Shown here one piece after another: positions 55,566 through 62,631 of a DNA stretch of 62,631 bases. Made by a program: the position numbers and the translations under genes. Source of the DNA: Christensenellaceae bacterium Phil1 (GTDB taxonomy: Bacteria > Bacillota > Clostridia > Christensenellales > CAG-138); NCBI GenBank assembly GCA_001940855.1, contig MSGS01000074.1:1-62631 (forward strand), given 5' to 3'. Each line of letters begins with the position of its first letter. The first letter of the stretch is position 1. The notes beneath the pieces are model-generated. The model was not told where the DNA came from, searched no databases, and worked only from the letters and a program-made list of their open reading frames with translations.

Positions 55566-56984
55566 CTAACGCTCCTGTGCCTTATTTTCACGTCCGCCCG
55601 TCACGCCCAGCAGGTGGTCGATGTTGGTCTTGATAGCCACGGCCTCCCGCATTTCCCGCTGGGCCTTTCTGTATTCCCCGTAAAGGGCCTTTTTCTTTTC
55701 GGCCAGTTCACGGCGGGATTTTTTGAGGGTGTCCATCTTGGGGAGCTTGCCCCCGGCCAGCAGGTCATTCATGGCGGCCTTTGCCGCCCGGTAGGTGGCA
55801 AGCTCGGACTCGTGCTCGGCAAGATATTTTTTACTGTATCGGGCTGCCTTGTACCCATCGAACACGGGGCGGGTCTTGGCATAGTCCACCACGGCGGCCA
55901 TGAGCTCGGTGGACTTTGAAAGGGCCGCCTCCGTTTCCCGCAGCTCCCCGGCCAGAGCGTGAAAGCGATCCACGGCCCCAGCGGTGGCGGCCTCCAGCGT
56001 GGCATAGTCCCCCAGCTCATGCTCCCGGAGATATTGCAGGGCGGCGGCCATCTGTTTGAGGTTATAGACCTTGGCCCAGCGTTCATATCCGGGGCCTTTG
56101 CCCTCCCGCAAACGCTCCTCTATGTCAATAATGAGACTGATGCGCTGGGGCGGCGGGGCCTCCTCACCGAACGCAGGGGCGGGGCGTTTCCCGGCAATCA
56201 CGGCCCGGATGTCCTCGGGATCGTAGCCCTCCCCCAGCGTGGCCGCCCGGAGCCGGGTGGGTTTTTCCTGCCCCGGCACAAGGAATGAGATCACGCCGCC
56301 CCGCCCATATTTCACCTCATACCCGGCCTCGTCCATCAGCCGCAAAAACGCCTCGAAGTCAGCGGGCTTTTTTGCCAGCGCATCCACGATGGCGGCCCGG
56401 AGCCGCTGCTGGGCAGACGGGGGACGCTCCCCGATCCATTGGCCGTAATGGAGAAAGCGGCCCTTGCTGTGGAGCTTGGGATTGACGATCACGGACAGGT
56501 CATGCTCCAGACATACCCGGTCAGAGAGCCGCCGCAGGGCGCTGGCAGAGCGAAAGAAATCCCGGAACTTCCGGGTGTAGTCCAGCGTGATGGGATTGTA
56601 ATAAATGTGGTTGTGGATATGGGCCTTGTCCGTGTGGGTGGCAACGAAAAAGGCGTGTCGGCCCTTCGTCCAGCGTAGGGCCGTTTCATAGCCGATGCGG
56701 TTTGCCTCCTCGGGGGTAATCTCACCGGGCTTGAAAGACTGGCGGATCTGATAGCAGAGCACATCCGCATCCCGCCGCTGTTCCCGGCCCGTGGTGGCCG
56801 TGTACTTTGCCTTGGATAACAGGAACTCCGCATCGGCTGTCATGTGGTCGCACTCATAGGAGGAAATGAGCTCCCCGCCCTCGGTCTTGTCCGGGTTTTG
56901 CCCGTAATCGAAACGGTCTTTGAGGGACTGCGCTATGCTTTCCCCCTTGCTGATATGGTGGGTTTTTAGGTAAGTGGTGGCCGT
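55566..56984 (-). CDS. Relaxase / mobilisation nuclease with ACG in place of ATG
   Basis: A 472-residue relaxase that should nick the element at oriT for transfer. Motif HIHNHIYYNP (with TDKA before it) is the His-x-His metal site of the MOB-P type; QSFKPGEITPEEANRIGYE is a family hallmark, and the C-terminal ~200 residues are helical. The conserved N-terminus TTYLKTHHISKGESIAQSLK reads in frame upstream of the first ATG (56843). The codon that matches the usual initiator is ACG (56984-56982), 7 bases after AGGAGG. Either ACG (or ATT two codons earlier) is used, or translation begins at 56843 and loses the N-terminal motif with the likely catalytic Tyr. Confidence 0.82.
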   Translation of the reverse strand, partial: TATTYLKTHHISKGESIAQSLKDRFDYGQNPDKTEGGELISSYECDHMTADAEFLLSKAKYTATTGREQRRDADVLCYQIRQSFKPGEITPEEANRIGYETALRWTKGRHAFFVATHTDKAHIHNHIYYNPITLDYTRKFRDFFRSASALRRLSDRVCLEHDLSVIVNPKLHSKGRFLHYGQWIGERPPSAQQRLRAAIVDALAKKPADFEAFLRLMDEAGYEVKYGRGGVISFLVPGQEKPTRLRAATLGEGYDPEDIRAVIAGKRPAPAFGEEAPPPQRISLIIDIEERLREGKGPGYERWAKVYNLKQMAAALQYLREHELGDYATLEAATAGAVDRFHALAGELRETEAALSKSTELMAAVVDYAKTRPVFDGYKAARYSKKYLAEHESELATYRAAKAAMNDLLAGGKLPKMDTLKKSRRELAEKKKALYGEYRKAQREMREAVAIKTNIDHLLGVTGGRENKAQER

Positions 56985-57003
56985 AGCAATCCCTCCTTCC
57001 CAT

Positions 57004-57038
57004 GAGAAAAGCGGCGGCTAACACAGCCGCCGCCTCAC
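57004..57038 (-). terminator. GC-rich hairpin between relaxase and CD1845 genes
   Basis: GCGGCGGCT / AGCCGCCGC with loop AACAC, followed by a T-rich CTTTTCTC on the minus side. Confidence 0.7.
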
Positions 57039-57039
57039 C

Positions 57040-57064
57040 ACTTCGGGACAAAGTGTCCCAAGGT
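57040..57064. repeat. Module-B palindrome copy 5
   Basis: ACTTCGGGACA AAG TGTCCCAAGGT, two mismatches, abutting the CD1845-like stop codon. Confidence 0.82.
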
Positions 57065-57066
57065 TG

Positions 57067-57357
57067 TCAGTCCGTAATAAAGCACTTCAAGGAATAATTG
57101 AGCCCGTCCAGCTTGCCGATCAGCCAGTCCGCCACGGCGGGCAGTCCAAATGGGGAAATGATAAAAGTCACTACCAGCCAATAAAGCCCCTGCGGGCCGT
57201 TCCCCCGGAACAGGTTGAACAGGCCGCATACCACACAGAGGGAGGACAGGACTCCAAACGCCCAAGATGCCAGCGAAAAGAGGAAAGACAGCATCCCGAC
57301 TGCGAGGGTCAGCACCAAAACAAAGGGTGCGGCAAAGATTTTCAGTACAAACTTCAT
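57067..57357 (-). CDS. CD1845-like membrane protein
   Basis: A 96-residue hydrophobic protein with about three membrane segments (FAAPFVLVLTLAVGMLSFLF; ASWAFGVLSSLCVVCGLFNL; LYWLVVTFIISPFGLPAVAD), found next to relaxase genes in Tn1549/CTn elements and named after the Clostridioides difficile homologue. Role in conjugation unknown. It has its own promoter at 57402-57430. Confidence 0.8.
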   Translation of the reverse strand: MKFVLKIFAAPFVLVLTLAVGMLSFLFSLASWAFGVLSSLCVVCGLFNLFRGNGPQGLYWLVVTFIISPFGLPAVADWLIGKLDGLNYSLKCFITD

Positions 57358-57401
57358 GGCGTAAACCTCCTTAAAAAGTTGTGGTTATCCCTTACAATAC
57401 C

Positions 57402-57430
57402 ATTATAACTCCGCAAAAATGGGACAACAA
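57402..57430 (-). promoter_or_regulatory. Promoter of the CD1845-like gene
   Basis: Minus strand: -35 TTGTTG (57425-57430), 17-base spacer, -10 TATAAT (57402-57407); twin of the promoter at 52412-52440. Confidence 0.75.
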
Positions 57431-57450
57431 GGATGCCTTTGACTGCCCCC

Positions 57451-57475
57451 ACTTCGGGACACTTTGTCCCGAAGT
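57451..57475. repeat. Module-B palindrome copy 6 (perfect)
   Basis: ACTTCGGGACA CTT TGTCCCGAAGT, 21 bases upstream of the promoter's -35. Confidence 0.9.
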
Positions 57476-57516
57476 AGGAAAAGCCGGGGGACGGCACAAG
57501 GCCATCCCCCGGATCG

Positions 57517-57864
57517 TCAGAGCTCCACCACAGCGGATAACTTTTTGAGCAGGTCGGACAGCGGCTCCCACAGGGCCGCATAGTCTTTCTGGAGCATGGC
57601 AATCTCCTCGGGGTAGATGCCCCCGTAGGTATTCGCCTGGATTGCCACTTGGTTTAAGTTGTTCGCACAGCGCCGTTGCAGGGACACCAGCTCCCGGATG
57701 TCCGAGAGGTCAACATGGAGCACATACCCATTGAGGGCCATCTTGCGGACATAGGCCCCCATGTTGATGATCCCGGCCTCGGCCATGCGCTCTTGAATGA
57801 GTGCCAGCTCCTCTTCGGACACCATCACATGGAGATGGATGGGGCGGCGGCGCTTTTTTGTCAT
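57517..57864 (-). CDS. mobC: Relaxosome protein MobC
   Basis: A 115-residue accessory nicking protein. The N-terminal ribbon-helix-helix (RRRPIHLHVMVSEEELALIQ, RMAEAGIINMGAYVRKMALN) binds oriT DNA, and the C-terminal MobC helix is RELVSLQRRCANNLNQVAIQ. It helps the relaxase load at oriT, which should be close. It overlaps the next upstream gene by 4 bases. Confidence 0.92.
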   Translation of the reverse strand: MTKKRRRPIHLHVMVSEEELALIQERMAEAGIINMGAYVRKMALNGYVLHVDLSDIRELVSLQRRCANNLNQVAIQANTYGGIYPEEIAMLQKDYAALWEPLSDLLKKLSAVVEL

Positions 57865-58040
57865 CGCTCCTCCCGTTCCCGGCTGCGGCGTTTGTTGGGC
57901 GGCTCCTTGACCTTATCCAGCTCTTTCTCCCGTTCCGGGGGCTGGGCGGGGAGCTGGTTGTTCAGCATACCATCGATCATGTTGTAATTCTGCTCGGCGG
58001 CAATCTCCGCACTTTTCATGGGGTTGTAGGTTTCGGGCAT
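57861..58040 (-). CDS. Small conjugative-element protein upstream of mobC
   Basis: A 59-residue hydrophilic protein (MPETYNPMKSAEIAAEQNYN, MIDGMLNNQ, then a Pro/Glu/Arg-rich tail). I start at the second ATG (58040), because the first abuts GGAGG. Translationally coupled to mobC (ATGA). No known domain. Confidence 0.7.
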   Translation of the reverse strand: MPETYNPMKSAEIAAEQNYNMIDGMLNNQLPAQPPEREKELDKVKEPPNKRRSREREER

Positions 58041-58051
58041 GGTCATCCTCC

Positions 58052-58630
58052 TTATCGCTCGCCCCGGTCAGGGGCTTTCTTTTTTGGCGTGTGTTCCTCC
58101 CGGTCAGCATTGGAGCGCCTTGCGGCCGCCTTCATCTGCTGGGCAATGGGCCGGGGCCTGTCGGGATTGTCGGGGGCGGGGCGCAGCTCGTAGTCAGACG
58201 CCGCCCGCTCCGTCAGCGGCTTGGTGTAGGTCAGATGGCCCCAAGCCCGAAATGCCCCGCCCTCCACGGGGATGCGCTGATCATAGTTGACGATCTCATC
58301 CGGGGCATTATGGGGCGGCTTGGGGAATGTGCCGATGTCCACAGGCCGCTGGGTGGAATAATACTTATAAAGGCCGGGAGCCTCTCTCTGGACGATCCCC
58401 ACCTTGTAAAGCCGCTGATAGTCCGTTACCCGGTCAGTAAAGTCCTTTTCCATGGCGGCCAGATTGTTTCCGTAATGGCCCCATTCATACTGGCGCTGGC
58501 CGTTCTTGTCATCGTAACAGGCCCATGTGACATAAGGGGACGGGGCCGTGGGATGCTCCCCCAGCGCAAAGCCCCTGCCGTTTTCCAGCATGACGGCCTT
58601 TCGGATGGCATAGCCTTGATTTTTGTCCAT
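58052..58630 (-). CDS. Conserved conjugative-element protein of unknown function
   Basis: A 192-residue protein I cannot name. It begins MDKNQGYAIRKAVMLENGRG, with AAGGAGG before the ATG at 58630; the longer open frame upstream runs through palindrome copy 7 and is not coding. It contains a mixed alpha-beta N-terminal half (VTWACYDDKNGQRQYEWGHY) and a Pro/Arg-rich, basic C-terminus, as in several accessory proteins of Tn1549-type elements. Confidence 0.7.
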   Translation of the reverse strand: MDKNQGYAIRKAVMLENGRGFALGEHPTAPSPYVTWACYDDKNGQRQYEWGHYGNNLAAMEKDFTDRVTDYQRLYKVGIVQREAPGLYKYYSTQRPVDIGTFPKPPHNAPDEIVNYDQRIPVEGGAFRAWGHLTYTKPLTERAASDYELRPAPDNPDRPRPIAQQMKAAARRSNADREEHTPKKKAPDRGER

Positions 58631-58654
58631 AGACACCTCCTTTTGGACAGCCCC

Positions 58655-58679
58655 ACTTCGGGACAAAGTGTCCCAAAGT
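58655..58679. repeat. Module-B palindrome copy 7
   Basis: ACTTCGGGACA AAG TGTCCCAAAGT, one mismatch, 25 bases upstream of the start codon of the gene at 58630. Confidence 0.85.
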
Positions 58680-58807
58680 ACGGCATAAAGATGTGGAAAG
58701 TATTTTGCGAAAACAGGGGTAGGCAAGGGAAACATACGGCCCACCCCAAAAGCGGCCCCGGAAAGCCTTGCTATCAGCGGGTTTTTAAGGTGCTAATTTT
58801 CCACACA

Positions 58808-59161
58808 TCACCCCCGCTTTTTTCGCATATAGTCCCGTTTCTGTTTCCGCAGGGCGGCCCCGGCACAGGCTGGGGAGCAGTAGCGCATCCGTCCGTCCGC
58901 AAGTATAGCCCTGCCGCATACCGGGCAGGGCCGGGTCTTGGGGGCAAGACCCTCTGCGGTCAGCGCCGCCTCCAGCACGGGATCGAGGGGGAGAACAGCC
59001 TCCCGGAAGTAGCGGCAATAGGCACCCGTCCAGCATTTTCCCAGCATATAGCAGGCGCAGTCAAGGGGCAGGCAGCCATATTCTTTATCGTAGTTGGCGC
59101 ACCATTTTGTCACCAGCTTGCGGATGGTCGCCTTTTCCTCACGGGTCAGCTCACGCTCCAC
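58808..59161 (-). CDS. Cysteine-rich VLP domain protein
   Basis: A 117-residue protein with CANYDKEYGCLPLDCACYML, a later CPVCGRAIL..RYCSPACAG zinc-finger pair and a basic C-terminus: the Cys_rich_VLP family of conjugative transposons. Probably DNA- or RNA-binding; function unknown. Spaced 4 bases from the upstream small Cys-rich gene. Confidence 0.85.
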   Translation of the reverse strand: MERELTREEKATIRKLVTKWCANYDKEYGCLPLDCACYMLGKCWTGAYCRYFREAVLPLDPVLEAALTAEGLAPKTRPCPVCGRAILADGRMRYCSPACAGAALRKQKRDYMRKKRG

Positions 59162-59165
59162 CGCA

Positions 59166-59345
59166 TCACCTCCCGCTTTTGCGGGGAGGTTTCAGCAAGT
59201 CCCGGTAACAGGACAGGCAGATGATCCCCCGCCAGTAGGGGCATCCATGACAGCGGGAGCCCTTTGGTGCCTGCGTGGGAGCTGGGGGCTGGATGTGGCC
59301 GGGTTTCTTCATCATGGCCTCATAGGGGCTTTTGGTAAAGTTCAT
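59166..59345 (-). CDS. Small CxxC protein of the conjugation module
   Basis: A 59-residue protein starting MNFTKSPYEAMMKKPGHIQP with CHGCPYWRGIICLSCYRDLL near the end (two Cys pairs, possibly a zinc knuckle). Its ATG overlaps the DUF4366 stop by 4 bases. No named family recognised. Confidence 0.7.
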   Translation of the reverse strand: MNFTKSPYEAMMKKPGHIQPPAPTQAPKGSRCHGCPYWRGIICLSCYRDLLKPPRKSGR

Positions 59346-60091
59346 GCCTCGTCCTCCTCTCCGGGATCTTCCTCGTCCCACGGAGGGCCATCGTCATACC
59401 CGCCGTAATCGTCCATTTCCTCGGCGTAGTCCTCCTCGGGCTCGTTGGCCTGTTGCTGTTTGGGACGGTAAATCTTGAAATACCACCCGGCCCCGCCACC
59501 GATAGCGATGACGGCCAAGGCCAACAGGAGCGTCCCGGCCCCGCCGCCCTTTTCGGGCTCGGGCTCGGTGGGCCCCGGCTCCTCCACAGGCTCGGGCTCC
59601 GGGACAACGCCCACGCACTCGGTCAGGTTGGTGGCGCATACCGGGCAATCGATGTTGACAGATCCGGCCTCACAATGCTCCGTACAGTCACAGACGGGCA
59701 ACTCCCCGCCAGCGGCCTCCAATGCGGCCAAAAGATCGGCCTCGTCCACCATGTTAAGGAAATAGGTGTGATACTGCTCGCCCTCCTCGTCCACAGGCTT
59801 GTCATAGTCGATGACAATGTAAAAGGTGTTCCCGCCTTTGGTTTCCACCGTGATAAACTGCTTGTTGGTGTGCTTGTCATAGAGCAGGTCACGGGTGGCA
59901 AGATTGCCTTCCTTGGTAAAGCCTTCCCCCGGCTCTATGGTGGGCTCGGGCTCCGGGTCAGGCTCGGGCGTTGCCACCGGCTCCACATACTCGTATTCCT
60001 CGCCGCCCCCGGCGTAGGCCGTGACGGAAACGCCGCATAAAAGAACGACGGCGCAGAGCGCCGCCGCCATCATCCTAAATGTTCGTTTCAT
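59342..60091 (-). CDS. DUF4366 surface protein of the conjugation module
   Basis: A 249-residue exported membrane protein: signal peptide MKRTFRMMAAALCAVVLLCG with cleavage near AYAG, a Pro/Glu-rich linker, the DUF4366 domain (TRDLLYDKHTNKQFITVETK, NTFYIVIDYDKP), a Cys-containing segment (CDCTEHCE, CPVC), a second Pro/Glu stretch, then a membrane helix (GTLLLALAVIAIGGGAGWYF) and an acidic cytoplasmic tail. Standard member of Tn1549-type transfer regions, likely in the cell-surface part of the conjugation machine. Confidence 0.88.
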   Translation of the reverse strand: MKRTFRMMAAALCAVVLLCGVSVTAYAGGGEEYEYVEPVATPEPDPEPEPTIEPGEGFTKEGNLATRDLLYDKHTNKQFITVETKGGNTFYIVIDYDKPVDEEGEQYHTYFLNMVDEADLLAALEAAGGELPVCDCTEHCEAGSVNIDCPVCATNLTECVGVVPEPEPVEEPGPTEPEPEKGGGAGTLLLALAVIAIGGGAGWYFKIYRPKQQQANEPEEDYAEEMDDYGGYDDGPPWDEEDPGEEDEA

Positions 60092-60348
60092 TCGCTAACC
60101 TCCTTGTTTTCGGCCCCGGACTTCGGGACACTTTGTCCCGAAGTGGCCCCGTCCTTCTGGATGGACTGGAGCAGCAGGGGCAGATCGGAGAGGGAAATGC
60201 TCATGCCACGCACGATGTCCACGATCTCGCTGTTTTCCGCCTCGTGCTTTTTCTGTTCCAGCTCCTTCAGACGGGCCTGCTGTTCGGAAATTTTGGCCTT
60301 GACCTTTTCGATCTCCGCCTCGATTTTTGCGCTTTTGCTGATTGCCAT
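60088..60348 (-). CDS. DUF4315 coiled-coil protein
   Basis: An 86-residue protein. Residues 1-~40 are a coiled coil (KIEAEIEKVKAKISEQQARL), followed by the DUF4315 core (EIVDIVRGMSISLSDLPLLL). The last ~17 residues (TSGQSVPKSG..) are encoded by palindrome copy 8, so the repeat has become part of the coding sequence. ATGA overlap with DUF4366. Accessory conjugation protein. Confidence 0.86.
   Translation of the reverse strand: MAISKSAKIEAEIEKVKAKISEQQARLKELEQKKHEAENSEIVDIVRGMSISLSDLPLLLQSIQKDGATSGQSVPKSGAENKEVSE
60120..60144. repeat. Module-B palindrome copy 8 (perfect, inside DUF4315 gene)
   Basis: ACTTCGGGACA CTT TGTCCCGAAGT, lying within the 3' coding end of the DUF4315 gene. Confidence 0.9.
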
Positions 60349-60366
60349 AATTCAAAATCCTCCTTG

Positions 60367-61303
60367 TCAATATAGTTTTCCGTAGGCGTAAAAGTGGGAT
60401 TGCCAATAACTGCTGTTTAAGTTGGCGTACCCGATGGGATCGCCACAATGGAGCATCCAGCCGTCCCCCACATAGATGCCGCAATGGGACACTCCCGGCG
60501 TGTCATAAGTCCCCGTGAAGAACACAAGATCACCGGGCTTGGGGCTGTTTGTGCGAGTGGAGATGTTATAAAGCCCCTGCGCCCCCAGCCGCCCGAAGTC
60601 CCAGCCGCATTGATTGTAAACATAGGACACAAAGCCCGAGCAGTCAAAAGAGGTGTTCGGGTTGGAGCCGCCCCACACATAGGGAAAGCTCACATATTTC
60701 TCCGCCTCGGCAAGAATGGCGGCAAAGGTTTCATCGGCCAGATGGCCTTCGGGGACTTCGTACTCCGTGGGGCCGCCCGTGACATACTTTGCCACATAGG
60801 GCGAGGACGGGAACAGGTCGGGCCGGTTGCCGAGGGTGGACATATAGAGGGCATACCGGGAAAGCTGTTCCTCGCTCATCATGTAGACAGGCACATGGGA
60901 GAGATTGAAGTTTTCCAGCGTGACGGTACAAATATAGTAGTTGTATGGCACTTGATAGGTGTCCGTGTGGGTGTTGCCTTCCTCATCCGTCCAAGTGTCG
61001 GTTTCCGTCCGATACCGAACCTCCACCACCACCTCCTCCGTGAGAATGTACTGTTTATCAAAAAGGGTCTGGAGCGTACCCTGCACCTCGGCCAGCGTCC
61101 ACGCTCCCTCGTGGAGTGCGGAGATCATGGAGATCAGCACATAGGGATCATGTTCAATGTCATCGAGGTCAAAATGGTACTCGTCATAATCGTGGGTGCT
61201 CTCGTAGGTGTCGAGGTAGTTTTGCAGTTCGGCCTCCAAGGTGCAGTAGGCGGCCTCGGCTCCCCGGATGTCCGCCTCCTCGGAAACATAGGTGCTGGCC
61301 CCC
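60367..61303 (-). pseudogene. NlpC/P60 conjugation hydrolase, 5' part lost to an IS
   Basis: The surviving C-terminal ~311 residues of a CD1108-type transfer protein. The helical part (LEAELQNYLDTYESTHDYDE) leads into the NlpC/P60 domain: FPYVWGGSNPNTSFDCSGFV has the catalytic Cys, and VSHCGIYVGDGWMLHCGDP has the His. Such enzymes open peptidoglycan for mating-pair formation. The frame is open and conserved-looking up to GASTYVSEEADIRG at 61303, where the IS481 element begins. The N-terminal membrane and glycosidase parts must lie beyond the IS if still present. A TTG at 61239 could still start a fragment. Confidence 0.85.
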
Positions 61304-62630
61304 TGTAAAGTGCAGTAAGATAGTTTACAGATTGTGCAATCACATGGTTTACAGTTTTGATATACTCAAGGCATCTCAAAAGAAAAGGAAACGATGGAGA
61401 TGGCTTGGCAGGAAAGGACTGTGGAAATAATGCGAGAAGAATTTGTAAAGCGTGCACTGAGCATGGAGAAGAGTAAAGCTGCTCTGTGCCGTGAATACGG
61501 TATCAGCCGTCCGACAGGCGATAAGTGGATCAGTAGATTTCTGGCGGGGGAGCCCATGTCAAATCAAAGCCGGGCGCCCCAAATTCAAGCAAGACGAGTC
61601 TCGGCGGCAATGGAAGCGGACATTGTACGCATGAGGCAGAAATATCCTGCTTTGGGAGCAGTGAAGATTCGAAAGATCATGGATAACGATGGCTATCCAA
61701 ACCTTCCCAGCGCCCGAACAATCAATAATATCTTTCACAGGAACAATCTCATAAGCAAGGCTGCCAGTCAGGCTGCCGCACACTACAAACGGTTTGAAAA
61801 GGTACGGCCTAATGACATGTGGCAGGCCGATTTCAAGGGACACTTTCAAATGCAGAATGGCGAGAGATGCTATCCGCTTAATATTCTGGACGATTGCAGT
61901 CGGTTCTGCCTTTGCTCAGACGCATTGAGAAACGAAACTTTAGGTGAGGTAAAGCCGGTATTTCAGCGGCTTTTTAGGGAATACGGGCTTCCGTTCAGTT
62001 TGCTTTGCGACAACGGAAACCCGTGGGGAACCTCTCAGAGCATGGGCTATACGGCGTTTGAAGTGTGGCTTATGGAGTTGGGCGTTCTCACGATCCACGG
62101 ACGACCGCTCCACCCGCAGACCCAAGGGAAAGACGAACGATACAATCGCTCCTTTACGCGAGAGTGTCTGAACGTAAACTCGTTTCTTGACATTGCGGAT
62201 GCACAGCTTAAGTTTGACGCATACCGCAGCTTCTACAACAACATACGCCCGCACTGCGCGTTGGATTTGAACGTTCCGTCGGCTGTCTTTCAAAAGAGCG
62301 AACACCCATTTCCCGAAAAGGTCATTGATTGGGAATACGGCCCTGAGTATCAGCGGTGTAAAGTGTCAGAAACGGGTTATTTCAGCTACGGAGGGCACCG
62401 ATATTTTCTAAGCGAAGGGTTTCGTGGGAAAAGCATCGCCGTTCGCGAGTCGGCGCTCCCGGGGCAAATCACATTGGTGTTCAGACAGTTCCGAATCGGC
62501 CGCATCGACTTGGACAAGCGAGTTTACACACTCAAAAAGTGCTATCTCCTGGACAATGACCCCAGGCTGGATTAGGCTCAATGTGTAAACCATGTGATTG
62601 CACAATCTGTAAACTATGTGACTCTTGACA
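61304..62630 (+). mobile_element. IS481-family insertion sequence
   Basis: Perfect 34-bp internal inverted repeats: ATAGTTTACAGATTGTGCAA.. at 61320-61353 against 62584-62617. Less conserved outer ends begin TGTAAAG (left) and, reversed, TGTCAAG (right). The IS ends about one base before the window's edge, so the target duplication cannot be read. Confidence 0.85.
61394..62575 (+). CDS. IS481-family transposase
   Basis: A 393-residue DDE transposase. The N-terminal helix-turn-helix is SKAALCREYGISRPTGDKWI. The rve catalytic core has Asp in MWQADFKGHF, Asp in LLCDNGNPWG and Glu in TQGKDERYNRSF. The C-terminal beta domain follows (GGHRYFLSEGFRGKSIAVRE). Full length and intact, so the IS may be active. 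AAAGGA lies just before the ATG. Confidence 0.93.
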   Translation: MEMAWQERTVEIMREEFVKRALSMEKSKAALCREYGISRPTGDKWISRFLAGEPMSNQSRAPQIQARRVSAAMEADIVRMRQKYPALGAVKIRKIMDNDGYPNLPSARTINNIFHRNNLISKAASQAAAHYKRFEKVRPNDMWQADFKGHFQMQNGERCYPLNILDDCSRFCLCSDALRNETLGEVKPVFQRLFREYGLPFSLLCDNGNPWGTSQSMGYTAFEVWLMELGVLTIHGRPLHPQTQGKDERYNRSFTRECLNVNSFLDIADAQLKFDAYRSFYNNIRPHCALDLNVPSAVFQKSEHPFPEKVIDWEYGPEYQRCKVSETGYFSYGGHRYFLSEGFRGKSIAVRESALPGQITLVFRQFRIGRIDLDKRVYTLKKCYLLDNDPRLD

Positions 62631-62631
62631 C

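Larger units (their letters stand above)
43463..62631. mobile_element. Composite integrative conjugative element (left part)
   Basis: From tRNA-Ser to the window's edge nearly all genes are mobile-element genes. Module A (43.5-50.5 kb): integrase, excisionase-like protein, HTH_16, sigma factor, leader and cargo in Tn916-like order. Module B (50.7-61.3 kb): serine recombinase, DUF6870, sigma factor, leader, XRE, relaxase, MobC and Tn1549-like conjugation genes. The rest (VirB4, coupling protein and others) should lie to the right. The limits of each module are inferred. Confidence 0.8.

Noticed and set aside
52462..60144. Regular repeats considered as a CRISPR array
   Set aside because: The copies are hundreds to thousands of bases apart, dispersed among genes, and palindromic throughout; there are no uniform spacers or cas genes.

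Overview
The window reads as a chromosomal segment of an anaerobic, endospore-forming member of Clostridia (Bacillota), probably a gut lineage. The evidence is the CotJA/B/C spore-coat operon, a SCIFF ranthipeptide with its radical-SAM maturase, an IspH-ribosomal protein S1 fusion, Gram-positive ribosome binding sites and sigma-A promoters, heavy ATA use for isoleucine in housekeeping genes, and a Tn916/Tn1549-type integrative conjugative element. Genus cannot be fixed from the sequence.

Layout. 1-4.9 kb: M42 peptidase, CDF cation transporter and Sir2 deacylase on the minus strand, then a divergent class-I aminotransferase. 4.9-5.9 kb: a gene-free, repeat-rich kilobase flanked by a ~120-bp inverted repeat. 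5.9-14.2 kb: one minus-strand operon for chorismate, phenylalanine and tyrosine synthesis (aroF-tyrA-aroB-aroA-aroC-pheA-aroE/aroK fusion-aroQ). Most junctions are 4-base ATGA overlaps, and the operon is preceded by a promoter, a 17-residue leader peptide with a YYYYF run and a terminator/antiterminator. 14.4-19.6 kb: an orphan NYN-domain protein, an MFS exporter, a PadR / 51-aa protein / HAAS-DUF4097 membrane-stress module, and a thymidylate-kinase-like protein. 19.9-26.9 kb: a five-gene oligopeptide ABC importer whose second permease carries a large duplicated extracellular insert. 27-34.6 kb: rpsU, then surE, an RpiR regulator, a histidine phosphatase, a BaiN-like flavoprotein, cmk, plsC and ispH-rpsA, nearly all overlapping. 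34.7-40.9 kb, minus strand: an Orn/Lys/Arg decarboxylase-fold enzyme, the SCIFF maturase and precursor, cotJCBA, cysE, cysK and tRNA-Leu(TAA). 41.4-43.0 kb: an M20 amidohydrolase with a second orphan lid domain.

From tRNA-Ser(CGA) at 43.4 kb to the right edge lies mobile DNA. Next to the tRNA are a tyrosine integrase, an excisionase-like protein, an HTH_16 protein and a sigma factor in Tn916 order. These are followed by a MerR-controlled ABC-exporter cargo. At 50.7 kb a large serine recombinase starts a second, GC-richer module with its own sigma factor, leader/attenuator, XRE regulator, relaxase, MobC and Tn1549-like conjugation genes (Cys-rich VLP, DUF4366, DUF4315, NlpC/P60). The two modules hold parallel copies of the same control parts, so the region looks like one element accreted next to or inside another. 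The NlpC/P60 gene is cut by an IS481-family insertion that fills the right edge, so the far end of the element is outside the window.

The least expected features are the Tyr/Phe attenuator on the aro operon, an 8-copy 11+3+11 palindrome scattered through the second mobile module, the duplicated leader/attenuator units upstream of both element sigma factors, a membrane-tethered MerR with a zinc ribbon, the permease insert, and a relaxase whose expected ATG is ACG.
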